Below are positions 21,070 through 33,749 of a DNA stretch of 64,000 nucleotides, one piece after another. Each line of letters begins with the position of its first letter. Within the stretch, counting starts at the first letter, position 1. This DNA is from Buddleja alternifolia (Eukaryota > Streptophyta > Magnoliopsida > Lamiales > Scrophulariaceae), in contig CM033396.1 in the NCBI GenBank assembly GCA_019426215.1, positions 37,004,503 through 37,068,502 of the forward strand. The letters are read 5' to 3'. Position numbers and translations under genes: made by a program. The notes under the pieces are model-generated. The model was not told the origin of the DNA and made no database searches. It saw only the letters and a list, made by a program, of their open reading frames with translations.

Positions 21070-21762
21070 TAGGGGTGTACATCAACCCGTACAACCCGCC
21101 CGATCCGCTCAAACCGACCCGAACCGCCCGAAAACCTCCGGTTTGAAATTATAAAAAAATTGTGGTGGGTTGAAAAAATTGCAACCCGCCACGCGACCGC
21201 TAATTGTATATGTCATAACTGTGTGTGTGTGTTTATATATATATTTAAAGGTTAACCCTAAACTTTTAAAACTATATATGCATATATATAAACTCTAATA
21301 AGAGTAGTTTTATTCATATTTATGTAAAACACTTTATTTTTAATTTGAGTAAACATGAACATTTGTTTTTACTTGATTTGAACGAAGATGTAGATGTATA
21401 TTTTTATGATAAACTTATAAAATAATTTAATTTTATTAATATGTTAGAGTTTACAATTCATGATAAATATGATTTTTATTTAATAACACCACTTATTTTT
21501 GTATTTCTCACCAACTCAATTTTTTAAAATTAAATGTACAAGTATGTTATTTAATTTCTTACTTACTAGTTGAAACTAAAAGTAACATAATTATAATTCG
21601 ATAACCCGCCAAACCGCCCGCTAAATACATTAAACCCGACCAACCCGAACCGCTTGGTTTGAAAAGATAATTATGCGGTTTGTTACTTTTTTAACCCGCA
21701 TATATTGGGTCGGGTTGAATTTTTTCCATAAAATCGCCCGAACCCGACCGCGTACACCCCTA
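21070..21762. mobile_element. hAT-type MITE in copy Z
   Basis: Ends TAGGGGTGTACATC and GCGTACACCCCTA are inverted repeats, and subterminal CCCGNCC-rich tracts mirror each other. Flanks CTAATAAC (21062-21069) and ATAGTAAC (21763-21770) form a diverged 8-bp duplication. Gene A intron 3 lacks the insertion at the matching site (about 27175). Confidence 0.78.
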
Positions 21763-21829
21763 ATAGTAACTTATGCTTTCTATTATATTAATTTCTTCTC
21801 TCGCTAAAATACCAAGGTTATTTCCTTTC

Positions 21830-21836
<7 letters not shown>

Positions 21837-21860
<24 letters not shown>

Positions 21861-21943
21861 GTGATCATTATTATTTATTATTATTATTATTGTGATTATA
21901 ATTATTATGATTTTTATTATGAATATTTATTATTATTGTCCCG
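21837..21943. repeat. (TTA)n microsatellite
   Basis: An imperfect TTA repeat. A related tract sits at the homologous place in gene A intron 3 (about 27297-27400). Confidence 0.8.
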
Positions 21944-22518
21944 TTATCTTTTTTTAGGGGTGCTGAACATAGTGGTTTAAGACCCTCAATTCTATGAATC
22001 GATTTTCGTAATTTATCTTATCTCAGATTTTGATGGGAAAAGAAAGATTTATCTAATTATTCAAGATTTGTTAGTAATATCACAATTGAATCCCGAATGT
22101 ACATGCAAATAAAATTCCAAGCAAACACATGATTGCATTTGATATGATACGATATTAAACTTCTATTTCATAACAAGCAAAAAATCCGTAATCAACTACA
22201 GTCAAATCCCTAGCTGATGCCCACGAATCTGTGGCAATGGCAATGAATATATGATCGTAGCCATTTTCGAAGCGGATACTCGTGTCGCTTGGCAAAATAT
22301 ATCAACTTAATATATATGGTGTGAGCCCAATAAAAAAAATCTAAAACTCACTATCAGACTATCCGTAGCCCACTCTATCAACTCATCTGCTATGTCCTAA
22401 TTTTCCCTTCCTTGCAGCCATTTAAGGCTTTAACATTAAATGTTAAACCTAAAAACCCGTACATAAATTGTATGGCATGAATTGCCAACAAAGTAAAAAA
22501 TTTCACAAGCCACAATTC

Positions 22519-22526
22519 TATATAAA
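22519..22526 (+). promoter_or_regulatory. TATA box of desaturase gene A
   Basis: TATATAAA lies about 40 bases upstream of the ATG at 22565. The surrounding promoter is shared with gene B. Confidence 0.65.
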
Positions 22527-24793
22527 CCTAAAAACCCATACAACATAAAAACCAAGCAAAGAAAATGGCTATCTTAGCACCAATGCCATACAGGGCAAAA
22601 CCTTTCTCATCAATACCATTTTCGGGAGACGAAAAAGATTCAAAATTCGGTAAAATTTTGATGTCTGATGTGGTGGTGAAGAGGAGGAGGAATGCGTTTT
22701 GGGGTAGAAAGTGGACTTCTTTGGATGTTGCGACATTTGGAGTGGTTGTAGCTATGCATTTGGGGTGTATTTTTGCTCCTTTTACGTTCAATTGGGGTGC
22801 TTTTTGTGTTGCTTTTGGATTGTATGTCATCACTGGGCTAGGGATTACTCTTTCTTTCCATAGAAATCTTTCTCACAGAAGTTTTAAGGTTCCCAAATGG
22901 CTTGAGTATTTTTTTTGCATATTGTGGTCTTCATGCCCTTCAGGTTAGTTGTGTTTAACTATATGGTGATGAATTTCCATTTAATCTTGTCTTAGTAATT
23001 AGTAAAATACATGCGCGAGCGTGATTATGAGATGCATTAGAATAAAATAAGTTGATGTAAGCTATTATATTATATTATATTAAATTAAAATAAATATAAT
23101 TTAGAAATCGCTCTAAATTAAATTAAAGAGCTTAAAGAAAATTATTTATGCAGGGTCTTACACAAAGACGAGAATTAATTCTTATTATCAGGATTATATT
23201 TATCGAAAAACATTACTCTTTAATGAAAAACGTATTAACAAAAAAATTAAGAAATGTACCAATTTATTGGTACTTCTAGAATAAATAGTGATGATTTTTT
23301 TTTGGAGTGGTTGAAAGCACTCCAACTTCCATTTTATTTTGCTAAAAAGACAAGAAAAAAAGTCATTCATTGTGTAAAAGAAAGTTCTTGACGACAATTT
23401 GTTTTATACTTGTTAAATTTGTTTAATGTAAACATGTTAAAGTCAATTCAGCCTACAATATCTAGAAACACGGTTAGAGATAATATCAAATTTGTTATGA
23501 ATATTTACATTGTAACCTCACAAATAAGAAATAATTTCATCCTATAATATTCAAATAAATTGATTGAAGTAAAATATAAATCTATTTCTTCTATTTACTT
23601 TGTTACCTAACAAATCTGAAATGATTTTATTCATTAGCATCCATTTTAATTGAAGACCCAATAAATCACGTATGAACACACAAATTTAATATTGCAAATG
23701 GTAAAAAGTGTAAAAATTAACTAATTTTTGAGAAAAACTAATATCTTAAACCATTCTAGAATGAAATAACTCATTAAGCAAAATATTGAACAAAAGCCCT
23801 AACTATTATTTCCAAGAGTCAACAAAAACACAAATAAAAATGAATGAAGGACTATGAAGAAATAAAATTACCAATTGTATTTTTAATATGTTGCTTAGTA
23901 TTTGATAATTTTTTTCCATGATTTCGTCGAAGCTTTTAGTATTTATAAACTATAATATTTCATCTAACTCCTCTACAAAAAGTATTTTTGAATGGTTTTA
24001 TATTTTTCCCTCCCTATTTCTTTTGGATGACGCTTGTCAACGTTCAATGTTTTTTTTATTTTGAAGTCGAGCTGTATCTCTCATAGTACAAGGTGCAATT
24101 GTAGTTTGTACTAATTTATATTTTTTTGGCATAAGGATATAATTTTGTCCGTTTGAAATTTTGAAGAGATGAAATGGAACGTGGAGTGCCAATAATAAAA
24201 GTCTAAGTACCTTTAATAACTCCCCATTGTTAGATATGTGTCTGGCTAAAATATTACTACATTATTATTTATATTATTAATAATTGTTTTTAGGAAATTG
24301 ACAAAAAGAAGTAAATAACAAACCAAAAGTACACTATAACTAACATATAATCTATTACAACTAAAACAGACAAACACCCATAATGTTATTATCAACTACT
24401 TATTCATGAAATTCAAGCACTAAACTTTTGTGGAAAGTTTGGTATGATGATTGAGCCTTCCAGTGAAGCTCAGTTTAGGTGAAATGGGAATCCACCTAAA
24501 AAAGTTTTTTCATGCCATTGTTTGACAACATACATGGTTTGAACTGTGAAACCAGACTTGTATAGTATTATTAATCATTTGTTTGATTCACATGAATATA
24601 ACCTTATTTATACTACAAAATCATATTATACTTAAGTAATTCAAATGTAAAATCTTTATGCATAAAAACTAAGAAAATAATAATTATTTTAATTTTAATT
24701 AAAACACATTTAAATAAATAAATATTTAAATAATTTTATATACATCGTCTCTTGTACCTAACAAAGTATACAATATTATTAAAAATAATATAT

Positions 24794-24825
<32 letters not shown>

Positions 24826-25702
24826 TTTAAATTACGTATAACATTCACACTATAACATATATTACTACTGAAGCGGACAAACCCTTATAATGTTATATAT
24901 AATCAATTATTGATTCCTGAATTCAAGCACTAGACTTTTAGAGCTGGTATCGTAGTTTGGATTAGAAGTGATATGATTATTTATTATGTACAATATTATG
25001 TTCACATGGCACGATGAAAATCCATGATAAACAAAAGGCCCGGTATAATATATCCATAATTTTCTTATTAATAAATTCCACATGGAAGGAGGTAGGACCG
25101 TAGAGTTGTTTTCTCGAATTTAAGTAAATTATTTTTGATGGGTGTGCATTTACATAATAACATCATCAGTAGTTTATGGAAAGTTACACTTATCCTTCGC
25201 AATCATTCATCCGCCTAAACAATTATTTAATTTGATGGGCGTGCATTTACAATAACATCCTCAAGAGTATTCACGCCGCATATCTTATTACGTAGGCTAA
25301 CACGAGGATTTTTACTGAATTATAAGAAATGGAATCGAAGCAGCATGAGATATTCTTTTTTTTTTTAATTATAATTTTTGTTTGGTTCGTGAGAGAGTTG
25401 AGAATTATATGGATATACTAAGCTATCAATTAATATTTACTATAATTTTGAATAACTAAATTAATTGGCATTCCCACAATTTTGTTTTCGGTATATAGAA
25501 GGTAAATTGTATTTTAATGGGATTTTATGCATTTCATATACAGAGAAATCCAATTAATTGGGTGAGCATACATAGGTACCACCATCAGTTTGTTGATTCA
25601 GGAAAAGACCCACACAGTCCCATTGAAGGATTTTGGTTCAGTCATATGAGTTGGCTTTTTGATCACAATACTATTGCTCAAAAGGTAATTGCAAATCTCT
25701 CA

Positions 25703-25703
25703 T

Positions 25704-25759
<56 letters not shown>
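25703..25759. repeat. (TA)n(TG)n microsatellite in intron 2 of gene A
   Basis: A TA dinucleotide run is followed by about 16 TG units, immediately after exon 2. Gene B has only TA at the homologous site. Confidence 0.9.
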
Positions 25760-25762
<3 letters not shown>

Positions 25763-26482
25763 TTACATTTGGTTGAATTTATTTTATTATTATTATTACA
25801 TTTTTGCAGTGTGGGAAGCCCAAAAATGTCGGAGATTTAGAGAAGCAGCCTTATTATAAGTTTCTTCTAAGCACTTACATTATTCATCCAATTGCTCTTA
25901 GCTTGGAGCTATACTATATGTCCCTACATTGTTTGGGGCATGGTAAGTCAAAAAATCAATTACTTCTTAATCCAAGTATTAACTCACGTAATTAATGGAA
26001 TTAAACACTTATCAAGTTTAGAACGAGATTAAAAGATTCACATGACTCAGAAATATGCCCATACACGCGTACATAGTCATTCTTCAGAGTCGAGTTCCAA
26101 AACAATTAGAATTGTTTGTGGAGTGTGATCCACGACCCCATATATAGATTACTATATAAGAATGATTGTTATTATGCTAGAAATACATTAAAACATGCAC
26201 ACAAGGTGATTCTTAAGATTCAAGTTTCAGGACAATTATAATAATCAAGAAGATGAGATCCACATATAAACCACCACACATGAATAATTGTTATGATATT
26301 GGAACTTGAAACCGCTTAATTATATATCAAGGAGAAATCGCCTAATTTTACTTGAAAAGATTATATATTTGTCAATATTTTTTTTATTTATCTCATGCGT
26401 GCAAGAAAACAATAGCAAAAGGTAGTGGCATGTAAAACAAAAAAGGAAAACAAAGATTGCTCGTTTGCTTGGAGTGATTACA

Positions 26483-26939
26483 TGCTCTGTTAGTTAAAAC
26501 TCGTATAATACTCTAATACATGTAAGTACGTATAATTGAAAAATACTTCTGTTTCCCGTATGGATTTTGATCTTAATGAATAATACTCGTATTTTTTAGT
26601 TGAACAATTTATTAATACACGCACTTTAGGTATCCCGTATTATACTTAACGAATAATACTTCGATTTTAAAAAAAATGTTTTTATTTAAAACTTGAAAAT
26701 TATAATTAATTTTTATATGTACTAATTAATTATTATTCAATTAAAAACAACGGACATCAATAATTTATTGAAATATTAATATTCTCGAATGGTGACTAAT
26801 ATAAAAATATTATTTTTATAAATTGAAAGCGAATACAAGCTATATATCTTATGAATTTATAATAAAATAAGCCGTATTACTTGTACGTATTTAATGATGA
26901 TTTTTTTTCATCCCGTATTTAACTAACTTGGATTAGAGG
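26483..26939. mobile_element. 457-bp insertion in intron 3 of gene A
   Basis: Copy Z reads GATTACAGGTGATATG uninterrupted at 20820-20835; gene A has 457 extra bases between TACA (26479-26482) and TACA (26940-26943). The ends are imperfect inverted repeats (GTTAGTTAAA... / ...TTTAACTAAC). The superfamily is not certain. Confidence 0.7.
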
Positions 26940-27504
26940 TACAGGTGATATGATACATAAACTATCCTAATATAGGGTTTGCTTGGAAGTTGGGAGGCCC
27001 TTGAAAATGGGCTGCCGGGTATGGAATCCTAATCTTGTATGGTTTACGGATCCCTTGTTGGAGGCGTGATCCATAAACCACATATTTGGCCCACTCTTGA
27101 TTAAAATTCATTACCTTTTTTGTCCCTAAAAAATACTAAAATATGTTTTCATCATATTTCAAACTTTAGTACAATATGGTAACTTATGTTTTATATTATG
27201 TTGATTTTTTCTCTCGCTAACATACCAAGATTATTCTCATCATCACAATCATAATCATAATCTCCATTGCCATCGCCATCGCAATCGCATATTATTATGG
27301 CTATTATTATTATTATTCTTATGATCATTATTATTTTAATTATTATTATTATTATTTATTGTGATTATTATTATGAATATTTATTATTACTATTATTATT
27401 GTTATTCTGTTGTGTTTTTTCAGGGGTGCTGAACTAATTAATTGTTTAAGATCCCCAATTCTATGAATCGATTTCTGTAGTTTATTTTATCTCATAGATT
27501 TTAA

Positions 27505-27748
27505 CACTCTGTTTAGTTTAAGAAAATTGGTAGGAAAAGGAAAAGAAAACACAAAGAAAATTATTTTCCATTGTTGGATTACTAGAGAAAATGAAAAAGA
27601 AAAAAAAATAGGAGAGAAAATCTAATATACTAATTTGAGTCAATACATTTTTCTCACCATTTAGTGAGGAAAAGGGTGAGAAAAGAAAAATAGTTTCCTT
27701 GTATTTTCTTTTCATTTTCCTACCAATTTTCTTGAACCAAACAGAGTG
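27505..27748. mobile_element. Tourist-type MITE, TAA target duplication
   Basis: Inverted ends CACTCTGTTTAGTTTAAGAA and its near-perfect complement extend about 35 bp. TAA flanks both sides (27502-27504, 27749-27751), as in PIF/Harbinger MITEs. Copy Z (about 22022-22045) preserves the empty site. Confidence 0.85.
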
Positions 27749-27918
27749 TAAGAGAAAAAAGAGGAATTTATTAATTATTCAAGGTTTCCTAATAATATCA
27801 TTTACAGGGCAAACAAGAGAGTTCACTAAATAGTTGGGGATTTTTTAGTAATATCACAGTTGAATCCCGAATGTACATGCAAATACAATTCCAAGCAAAC
27901 ATATGATTGTATATGATT

Positions 27919-28208
27919 GGGATAATTGCAGACACCCCCCTCACATATGGGGGTCATTGCACTTCACCCCTCACTTATTGAAATGTGCACTTTACCCCCT
28001 GACTTATCATAAAATGTGCACTTACTCCCTTCGGGCAGCTCGGGCAGAAAAAATACAAAGGAATTTTCGGTACGTTGCTGCCCGGATTTTAATTTTCCTT
28101 TGTATTTTTTTGCCCCAAATTGTCCGAAGGAGGTAAGTGTACATTTTATGATAAGTGAGGGGGTAAAATGCACATTTCAATAAGTGAGGGGGTGTCTGCA
28201 ATTATCCC
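27919..28208. mobile_element. foldback MITE in intron 3 of gene A
   Basis: Inverted ends GGGATAATTGCAGACACCCC and its complement continue inward over about 100 bp, so the single strand can form a long hairpin. Copy Z lacks it near 22135. Flanks are AT-rich, so the duplication is ambiguous. Confidence 0.8.
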
Positions 28209-29337
28209 AATATAATATGATATGATATGATATCAAGCTTCTATTTCACAACAAACAAACAATGGATATTATTTCACTAATTTGTATTTCAAGCAAATGT
28301 ATCACACTCAAAGGAAAAGGTCTATGAAAGTAATAATATTGTTCTTTTCAATATGCTCATTTCTCAGAGACCTTTTATGATGGATTGACTTTTTGTGATG
28401 TTCTAGTAACAATACCTTATGTATTACTTCTACCTCGTACTTACAAACGAGTAATTATTTAATTTTGACTATTTTAAATTGTTGCATGCAATTCATGAAT
28501 TACAAATAGATTTCCCTAACTTTAATATATTATCTTTTCCTATTATTTTAAATATCACATACACGTGTTTTTTTTTCTTTTGCAAATTTTCCAAAAAGTG
28601 TAATATTTGAATATATATCATAAGACTAAAACTTATCAGAGCTTCCGCAATGTAGTGTGTGAGAATCGTATGGCTTTACCACATCACTTGGCTAGTGAAT
28701 TCAGCTTGTCATATTTGGGGGAAGCAGGCATGGAACACTGGTGACTTATCGCGAAATAATTGGTATGTATCTTGTTACATATGTAATTTCCCATCATATT
28801 ATAAGATAGATAAAGATGGATCGAGAAGGGCTGAACCTAGCATTTGTCCCCTCAGTTAGGTATAGTTTTCAACTTTTTTATGTAAATTAAATTAATTTTA
28901 AAGTTTAATCCTTCTTGAAACTCATAGATTACCTCATATGTGAAGCAATACGTCTATTTTGCTCTTCATAGATACGTCAATTTTAAATTCCCCTGATATA
29001 TTAATCAACACATCTATATTCTTGTGCGTATGAATGAAGCTACTTCAATATTTTCCCTAAAAGCATTTTACGTGGGGACACCTTATATGGTCGTGGATGG
29101 ATGTGAGAAATTCTCACAAAAACTGTCCGAAGATAAGATTTTTTCATGTATGGATTTAGTAGATATATTCATGGAAATTACTTGCATCAACTTAACTCTT
29201 TTTCTCTCAAAAAAAGTTCTCAATTCCTTAAACCTCTGAAAATACAGGGGGAAAAAATCTCATCTTTTTAGTATTCACTGAAGACACACTTCAACCTCAA
29301 ATTCTCTAATCATCTCCATTTAAAAACCTTATTTTGG

Positions 29338-29736
29338 CACTGCAAAAAAAATGATTATTGCCCACGTCAATATGTCGTGGTGAAAAGTCCTTTAGTCATG
29401 GTTAAAACCAATTGACCACGACTTTGCTACGGCTTTGGCCGCGATATTTGCAAGAATGGCCAAAACATTTACCATGACTTATAACCGTGGTCAATGTTTT
29501 GTTCATTGTAAAGACCATAACTTTTAACCATTGTAAAAAAGTGTTAGGTTAATATTTCTTTCACCACAGTTAATTAGAGGTTAAAATAGCTAGAATTCTT
29601 TTTTATTATGGCTAACTTTAGTGTGGCTATATGAAACATCTACCACGGCCAAGTTAACCATGAGCTTAGATCGCTATAGACCACGGTTTTAAGACATGAC
29701 ATATTTTTATTATCAATACTCAATTTTCTTGTAGTG
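29338..29736. mobile_element. CACTA (En/Spm) type MITE in intron 4 of gene A
   Basis: The ends CACTGCAAAAAAAATG and TTTTCTTGTAGTG are CACTA termini. A 3-bp duplication TGG flanks them (29335-29337, 29737-29739). The interior has repeated CCACG/CGTGG motifs. Gene B intron 4 lacks it at about 53222. Confidence 0.88.
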
Positions 29737-30552
29737 TGGGCAACAATTGTGATGTCATGGTGAAATGAACTTGGAATGTCCGACCTTTAGGGCGAAAGCT
29801 ACCATTCTAGAACTATATTGCCAGTATTTTAAGTTTGTCCGATACCTCTATGGAAATTGCTCTACTATATAAACATCCCACAATTGAGCAAATGCTAGAA
29901 AGAAAAGGACAAATCACATTAATCCTATTCAATACATTTTTCTCTAAATTAATTTATATTCAAATGCACATTATTAAAAACTTTTTATCTTTAAAACACA
30001 TCTTTTTTACTTTTGTTCCATGAGACGAAACGAAACGAAGACGCCATCGTTACGTAAATTACCATGTGAATCAAAACAGTAATTTTGCTCCTCATAGGTA
30101 CATAATTTCTGAATTGTCTAGATACATGTGTATTAAATTATCTATCTCGTCCCCAAATATTGTTCTAACTTTGTTCTTGTACGTTTACGCGAATGAAGCT
30201 ACTTTGATGTTGCCCTAATAGCATTTTGCTTTGGGAGAACTCATATATGTTTTAATTTAATGAAGTACAAATCTGAATTTCCTAACCAAAATATTAAATA
30301 ACAACAGTAATATAAATATTAATAATAATAATTTCCATTTTGGACTTGATCAGGTGGGTGGCTTTGCTAGCATTTGGAGAGGGTTGGCATAATAACCATC
30401 ATGCCTTTGAATATTCAGCAAGACATGGATTAGAATGGTGGCAATTTGACATGACTTGGATTGTAATTAGGCTTCTTCAAACTTCTGGATTGGCTAATGA
30501 TGTTAAGGTGCCCACTACAGCCCGAAAGCGAAAAATGGCCTCAACCAAATGA

Positions 30553-31015
30553 GATATACTTCATTTACTTCTAACTATTGCGCATAATAGTTAAAAGTGG
30601 AGGTTGATTTGAATAAAATAAATTATGATAGTTTGAATAGAGATTTTCAAATTGAACTCTTATGTATGCATGGCATTTTATTGGAAGAAATTCACAAATT
30701 GCGTCTGACTGCATCACAAGCGATTAATCTTCAATTTTCTAGTCTGAGTAATTATCTTGGAAAACAAAAAACAACACTAAGAGGGTGTCTTAACTTCTAA
30801 AACGTATGATCTTATTTTAACAATAATCTTTTAAAATGTTCGAATAAAATAAGACCATGGAGTTTATGCTATATTAATAATGACAATTTTATAATTAAAA
30901 TGATTATTTCTATTCCAAATTGCGATGCCACTATATAGGCCACTATTTAACTACAATATCTATGAGTATACATATAATTACATATTTACTGTTATATATA
31001 TATATATATATATAT
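30553..31015. other. 3' flank of desaturase gene A
   Basis: This AT-rich 3' flank is diverged from the 3' flanks of fragment C and gene B (shared CACTATTTAACTAC at 30951). It ends in a (TA)n run that was the copia target. Confidence 0.6.
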
Positions 31016-31174
31016 TGTTAGATTGGTAAAACCCCCGTAGGGAAACTTGTATTACTACTCAAGGTATTTATAATTACAAGAGAGAATACAATAAAACCCT
31101 AACTTAGCCAACAAGGAAAATATACAAAGAATCCTAATACAAAACTATAACTAAGGTAATATACGTATTTAACA
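31016..31174 (-). repeat. 3' LTR of copia element
   Basis: A 159-bp LTR, TGTTAGATTGG ... TATTTAACA. It differs from the other LTR by one base (G at about 31081 versus A). The adjacent 31175-31184 reads as polypurine tract GCGGGGGAG on the minus strand. Confidence 0.95.
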
Positions 31175-33749
31175 CTCCCCCGCAGTCGAAGCTGGAGGAT
31201 CCCGAATGCACAGACTGGACCGAAAATCAAAAAATAATTTTGATGGTAAACCTTTAGTAAAAATATCCGCGAACTGATGGGCGGATGGTATATGAAGAAC
31301 ACGTACATGCCCTAAGGCAACCTTTTCTCGCACAAAGTGAATATCAATTTCTATATGTTTGGTTCGCTGGTGCTGTATAGGATTAGAAGAAAGATACACA
31401 GAACTAATATTATCACAATAGACCACAGTAGCAAAAGAAAGAGGACAATGCAATTCAAAAAGAAGATTACGAAGCCAAGAGGCTTCAGCAACTGCATTGG
31501 CAACACCGCGATATTCAGCTTCAGCACTAGAACGAGAAACGATAGGCTGACATTTAGAAGACCAAGAAATACACAATAACCGGACGTGGAGCGCCGGGTT
31601 TCTGGGCAACCGGCCCAATCCGCATCAGAGTATGCGATAAGACGATCAGTGGAAGATGGACGAATGTAGAGACCAAGAGAGAGAGAGCCTTTGAGATAGC
31701 GAAGAATACGTTTAAGAGCATGGAAATGAGGTTCCCTAGGATCATGCATAAAAAGACAGATTTGTTGCACAACATAAGAAATATCGGGGCGAGTGATGGT
31801 GAGATATTGGAGAGCTCCTGCAAGACTACGGTAAAGAGTGGGATCAGAAACGGGGTGACCGAAAGAGGGGAGTTTGGCCTTAGTATCGACGGGTGTTGCA
31901 CACGAATTACAGTGAGTCATAGATGCTCGATCGAGAATGTCAGAAGCAAATTTAGATTGGGATAGAAAAAGGCCACACAGAGATTGAGTGACTGAAATAC
32001 CGAGGAAATAGTGAAGGGGACCAAGATCAGTCATAGCAAACTCAGAAGAGAGAAAACAAGTGAGAGAGGAAAGTAAAGAAAAAGAGGAAGCTGTGAGGAC
32101 AATGTCATCAACATAAAGTAGAAGATAAGCAGTGTGAGGTCCTTGACGAAGAATGAATAGAGAAGTGTCAGCTTTACTGCCAACAAAACCGAGAGACATA
32201 AGAAAAGAAGCAAAACGTTGGTACCAAGCGCAAGGGGCTTGTTTGAGACTATAGAGAGCCTTCTTGAGACGACAGACATGATTAGGGAATTGAGGATTAA
32301 CAAAACTAGGGGGTTGTTTCATAAAGACTACTTCAGATAGATAGCCATGAAGAAACGCATTTTTAACGTCAAGTTGATGGAGGGGCCAAGAATGAGAGAC
32401 GGCTAGACTGAGAACAGTGCGAATAGTGGCCGGTTTGACAACAGGGCTGAAAGTTTCATCATAGTCTAGACCGGGCTGTTGAGAAAAACCTTGAGCAACA
32501 AGACGAGCTTTATAACGCTCAAGAGTACCATCAGAACGAAACTTATGTCGGAAAATCCACGTAGAACCGACGAGATTGACATGAGGAGGAGGAGGCACGA
32601 GTTCCCATGTACCGTTTGCATAGAGGGCGTAAAGTTCATCATCCATTGCGGCCTTCCAATTAGGGTCACAAACGGCTTGGTTATGAGAGCGAGGAAGAGG
32701 AGAAATAGCAGAGAGAGCAGAGAGGTTGAGGAACTGCTGAGGACGAAAGATTCCAACCTTGGAACGAGTGGTCATATGATGGCTTGTGGGAACAACAGGA
32801 GAGGGAGGGTTAGCGGGAGGAGGGTGTGGTGAGGTGGTTGGCCCAACATCGGATGTTGGAGGGTTAGGCATGATAGTAGGATGAGGAATGATGGATTGTG
32901 GAAGAAGAAGTGGGGGATCAGCATCGATTGTCAAAAAATGATAATCTTCAGCTTGAGGAGAAGGATGGAACGAGGGATATGGAAAAATGTCTTCATCGAA
33001 AGTGACATGGCGAGAGAGGATGATTTTGTTAGTAGTGAGATCTAAGCAACGATAACCACGATGGTTGGAAGGATATCCTAGAAAGAGACAAGGGGTGGAG
33101 CGAGGCGAGAGCTTGTGTGGTGCAGTAGCAGTGAGGTTAGGATAACAAAGACAACCGAAAACACGTAAGTGGTCATAAGTAGGAAAAGTAGTATAGAGAA
33201 GCTCGAAAGGGGTACAAAACGAGAGAGAAGTAGTGGGGAGAAGGTTAAGAAGATGAGTGGACATAAATAAAGCTTCGACCCAAAAAGACGAGGGTAAGTG
33301 AGCGTGGAAAAGAAGGGAACGAACAATATTATTAATAGATTGAATAGTGCGTTCAGCTTTGCCATTTTGTTGCGATGTGTATGGGCAAGAAAAACGGAAA
33401 ACAATGCCACGATTTTTTAAAAAATTATGAAAATTATCATTGTCAAATTCACGGCCATGGTCACATTGAAAAGATTTAATATCTGTATGAAATTGATTTT
33501 TAACATAAGTATAAAAAGTCGTGAAAATGTTAAATACTTCCGATTTGGAACGGATGGGAAAAACCCATAAAAATGTGAAAAATCATCTAGAAAGAGAACA
33601 TAATATTTGAAACCATTCATACTCACAATAGGGGAAGTCCATAAATCCGAATGAATAATATCAAAAATACGAGAAGTTTTAGAAGTAGAACTACTAAAAG
33701 GAAAACGACGATGTTTACCTAATTGATAAGCATCACATAAAGAAGTAAC
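31170..33749 (-). pseudogene. copia integrase, reverse transcriptase and RNase H, frameshifted
   Basis: The integrase core retains YVLFLDDFSHF (about 33600) and the downstream QQNGKAER motif (about 33370) but in different frames, with a shift near 33555. From 33420 to about 31560 one frame holds the integrase C terminus, the RT (WIFRHKFRSDGTLERYKARL, LDVKNAFLHG, catalytic LLLYVDDIVL, GPLHYFLGI) and the start of RNase H (DADWAGCPETRRSTSGYC). A shift near 31600-31560 moves the rest of RNase H (SRSSAEAEYRG, KHIEIDIHFVRE) into another frame that ends at 31169 just inside the LTR. The protein would normally be made as a gag-pol polyprotein and processed. Confidence 0.9.

Larger units (their letters stand above)
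18638..22200 (+). pseudogene. desaturase copy Z: exon-less remnant of introns 1 and 3
   Basis: 18638-18664 plus 20411-20640 match intron 1 of desaturase gene A (TCAATTCAGCCTACAATATC at 23442 onward). 20650-22190 matches intron 3 of gene A (26296-27900, 28210-28260). Exons 1 to 5 are absent. The copy therefore lost the exon 2-3 segment by deletion and is interrupted by a MULE-type element (18665-20410) and a hAT element (21070-21762). It lies directly upstream of gene A. Confidence 0.75.
22565..30552 (+). pseudogene. ADS-type delta-9 acyl desaturase gene A, five exons, two frameshifts
   Basis: Exons 22565-22943, 25544-25684, 25810-25942, 28656-28762 and 30354-30552 align with gene B. The three histidine boxes of membrane fatty-acid desaturases are all present: HRNLSH, HRYHH and HNNHH. 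Exon 1 is 379 bp against an expected phase-0 length because a T run (eight T) carries one extra base relative to gene B, shifting frame before the splice site. Exon 3 is 133 bp instead of 141: a 5-bp gain and a 13-bp loss remove the ALGGF region. Splice sites look intact. Introns 3 and 4 carry MITEs and its 3' flank holds a copia element. The exon 1 shift alone could be a homopolymer error; the exon 3 change could not. Confidence 0.88.

Noticed and set aside
32479..32832. Plus-strand reading frames across the copia element
   Set aside because: Antisense shadows of the minus-strand reverse transcriptase and gag; no domains.
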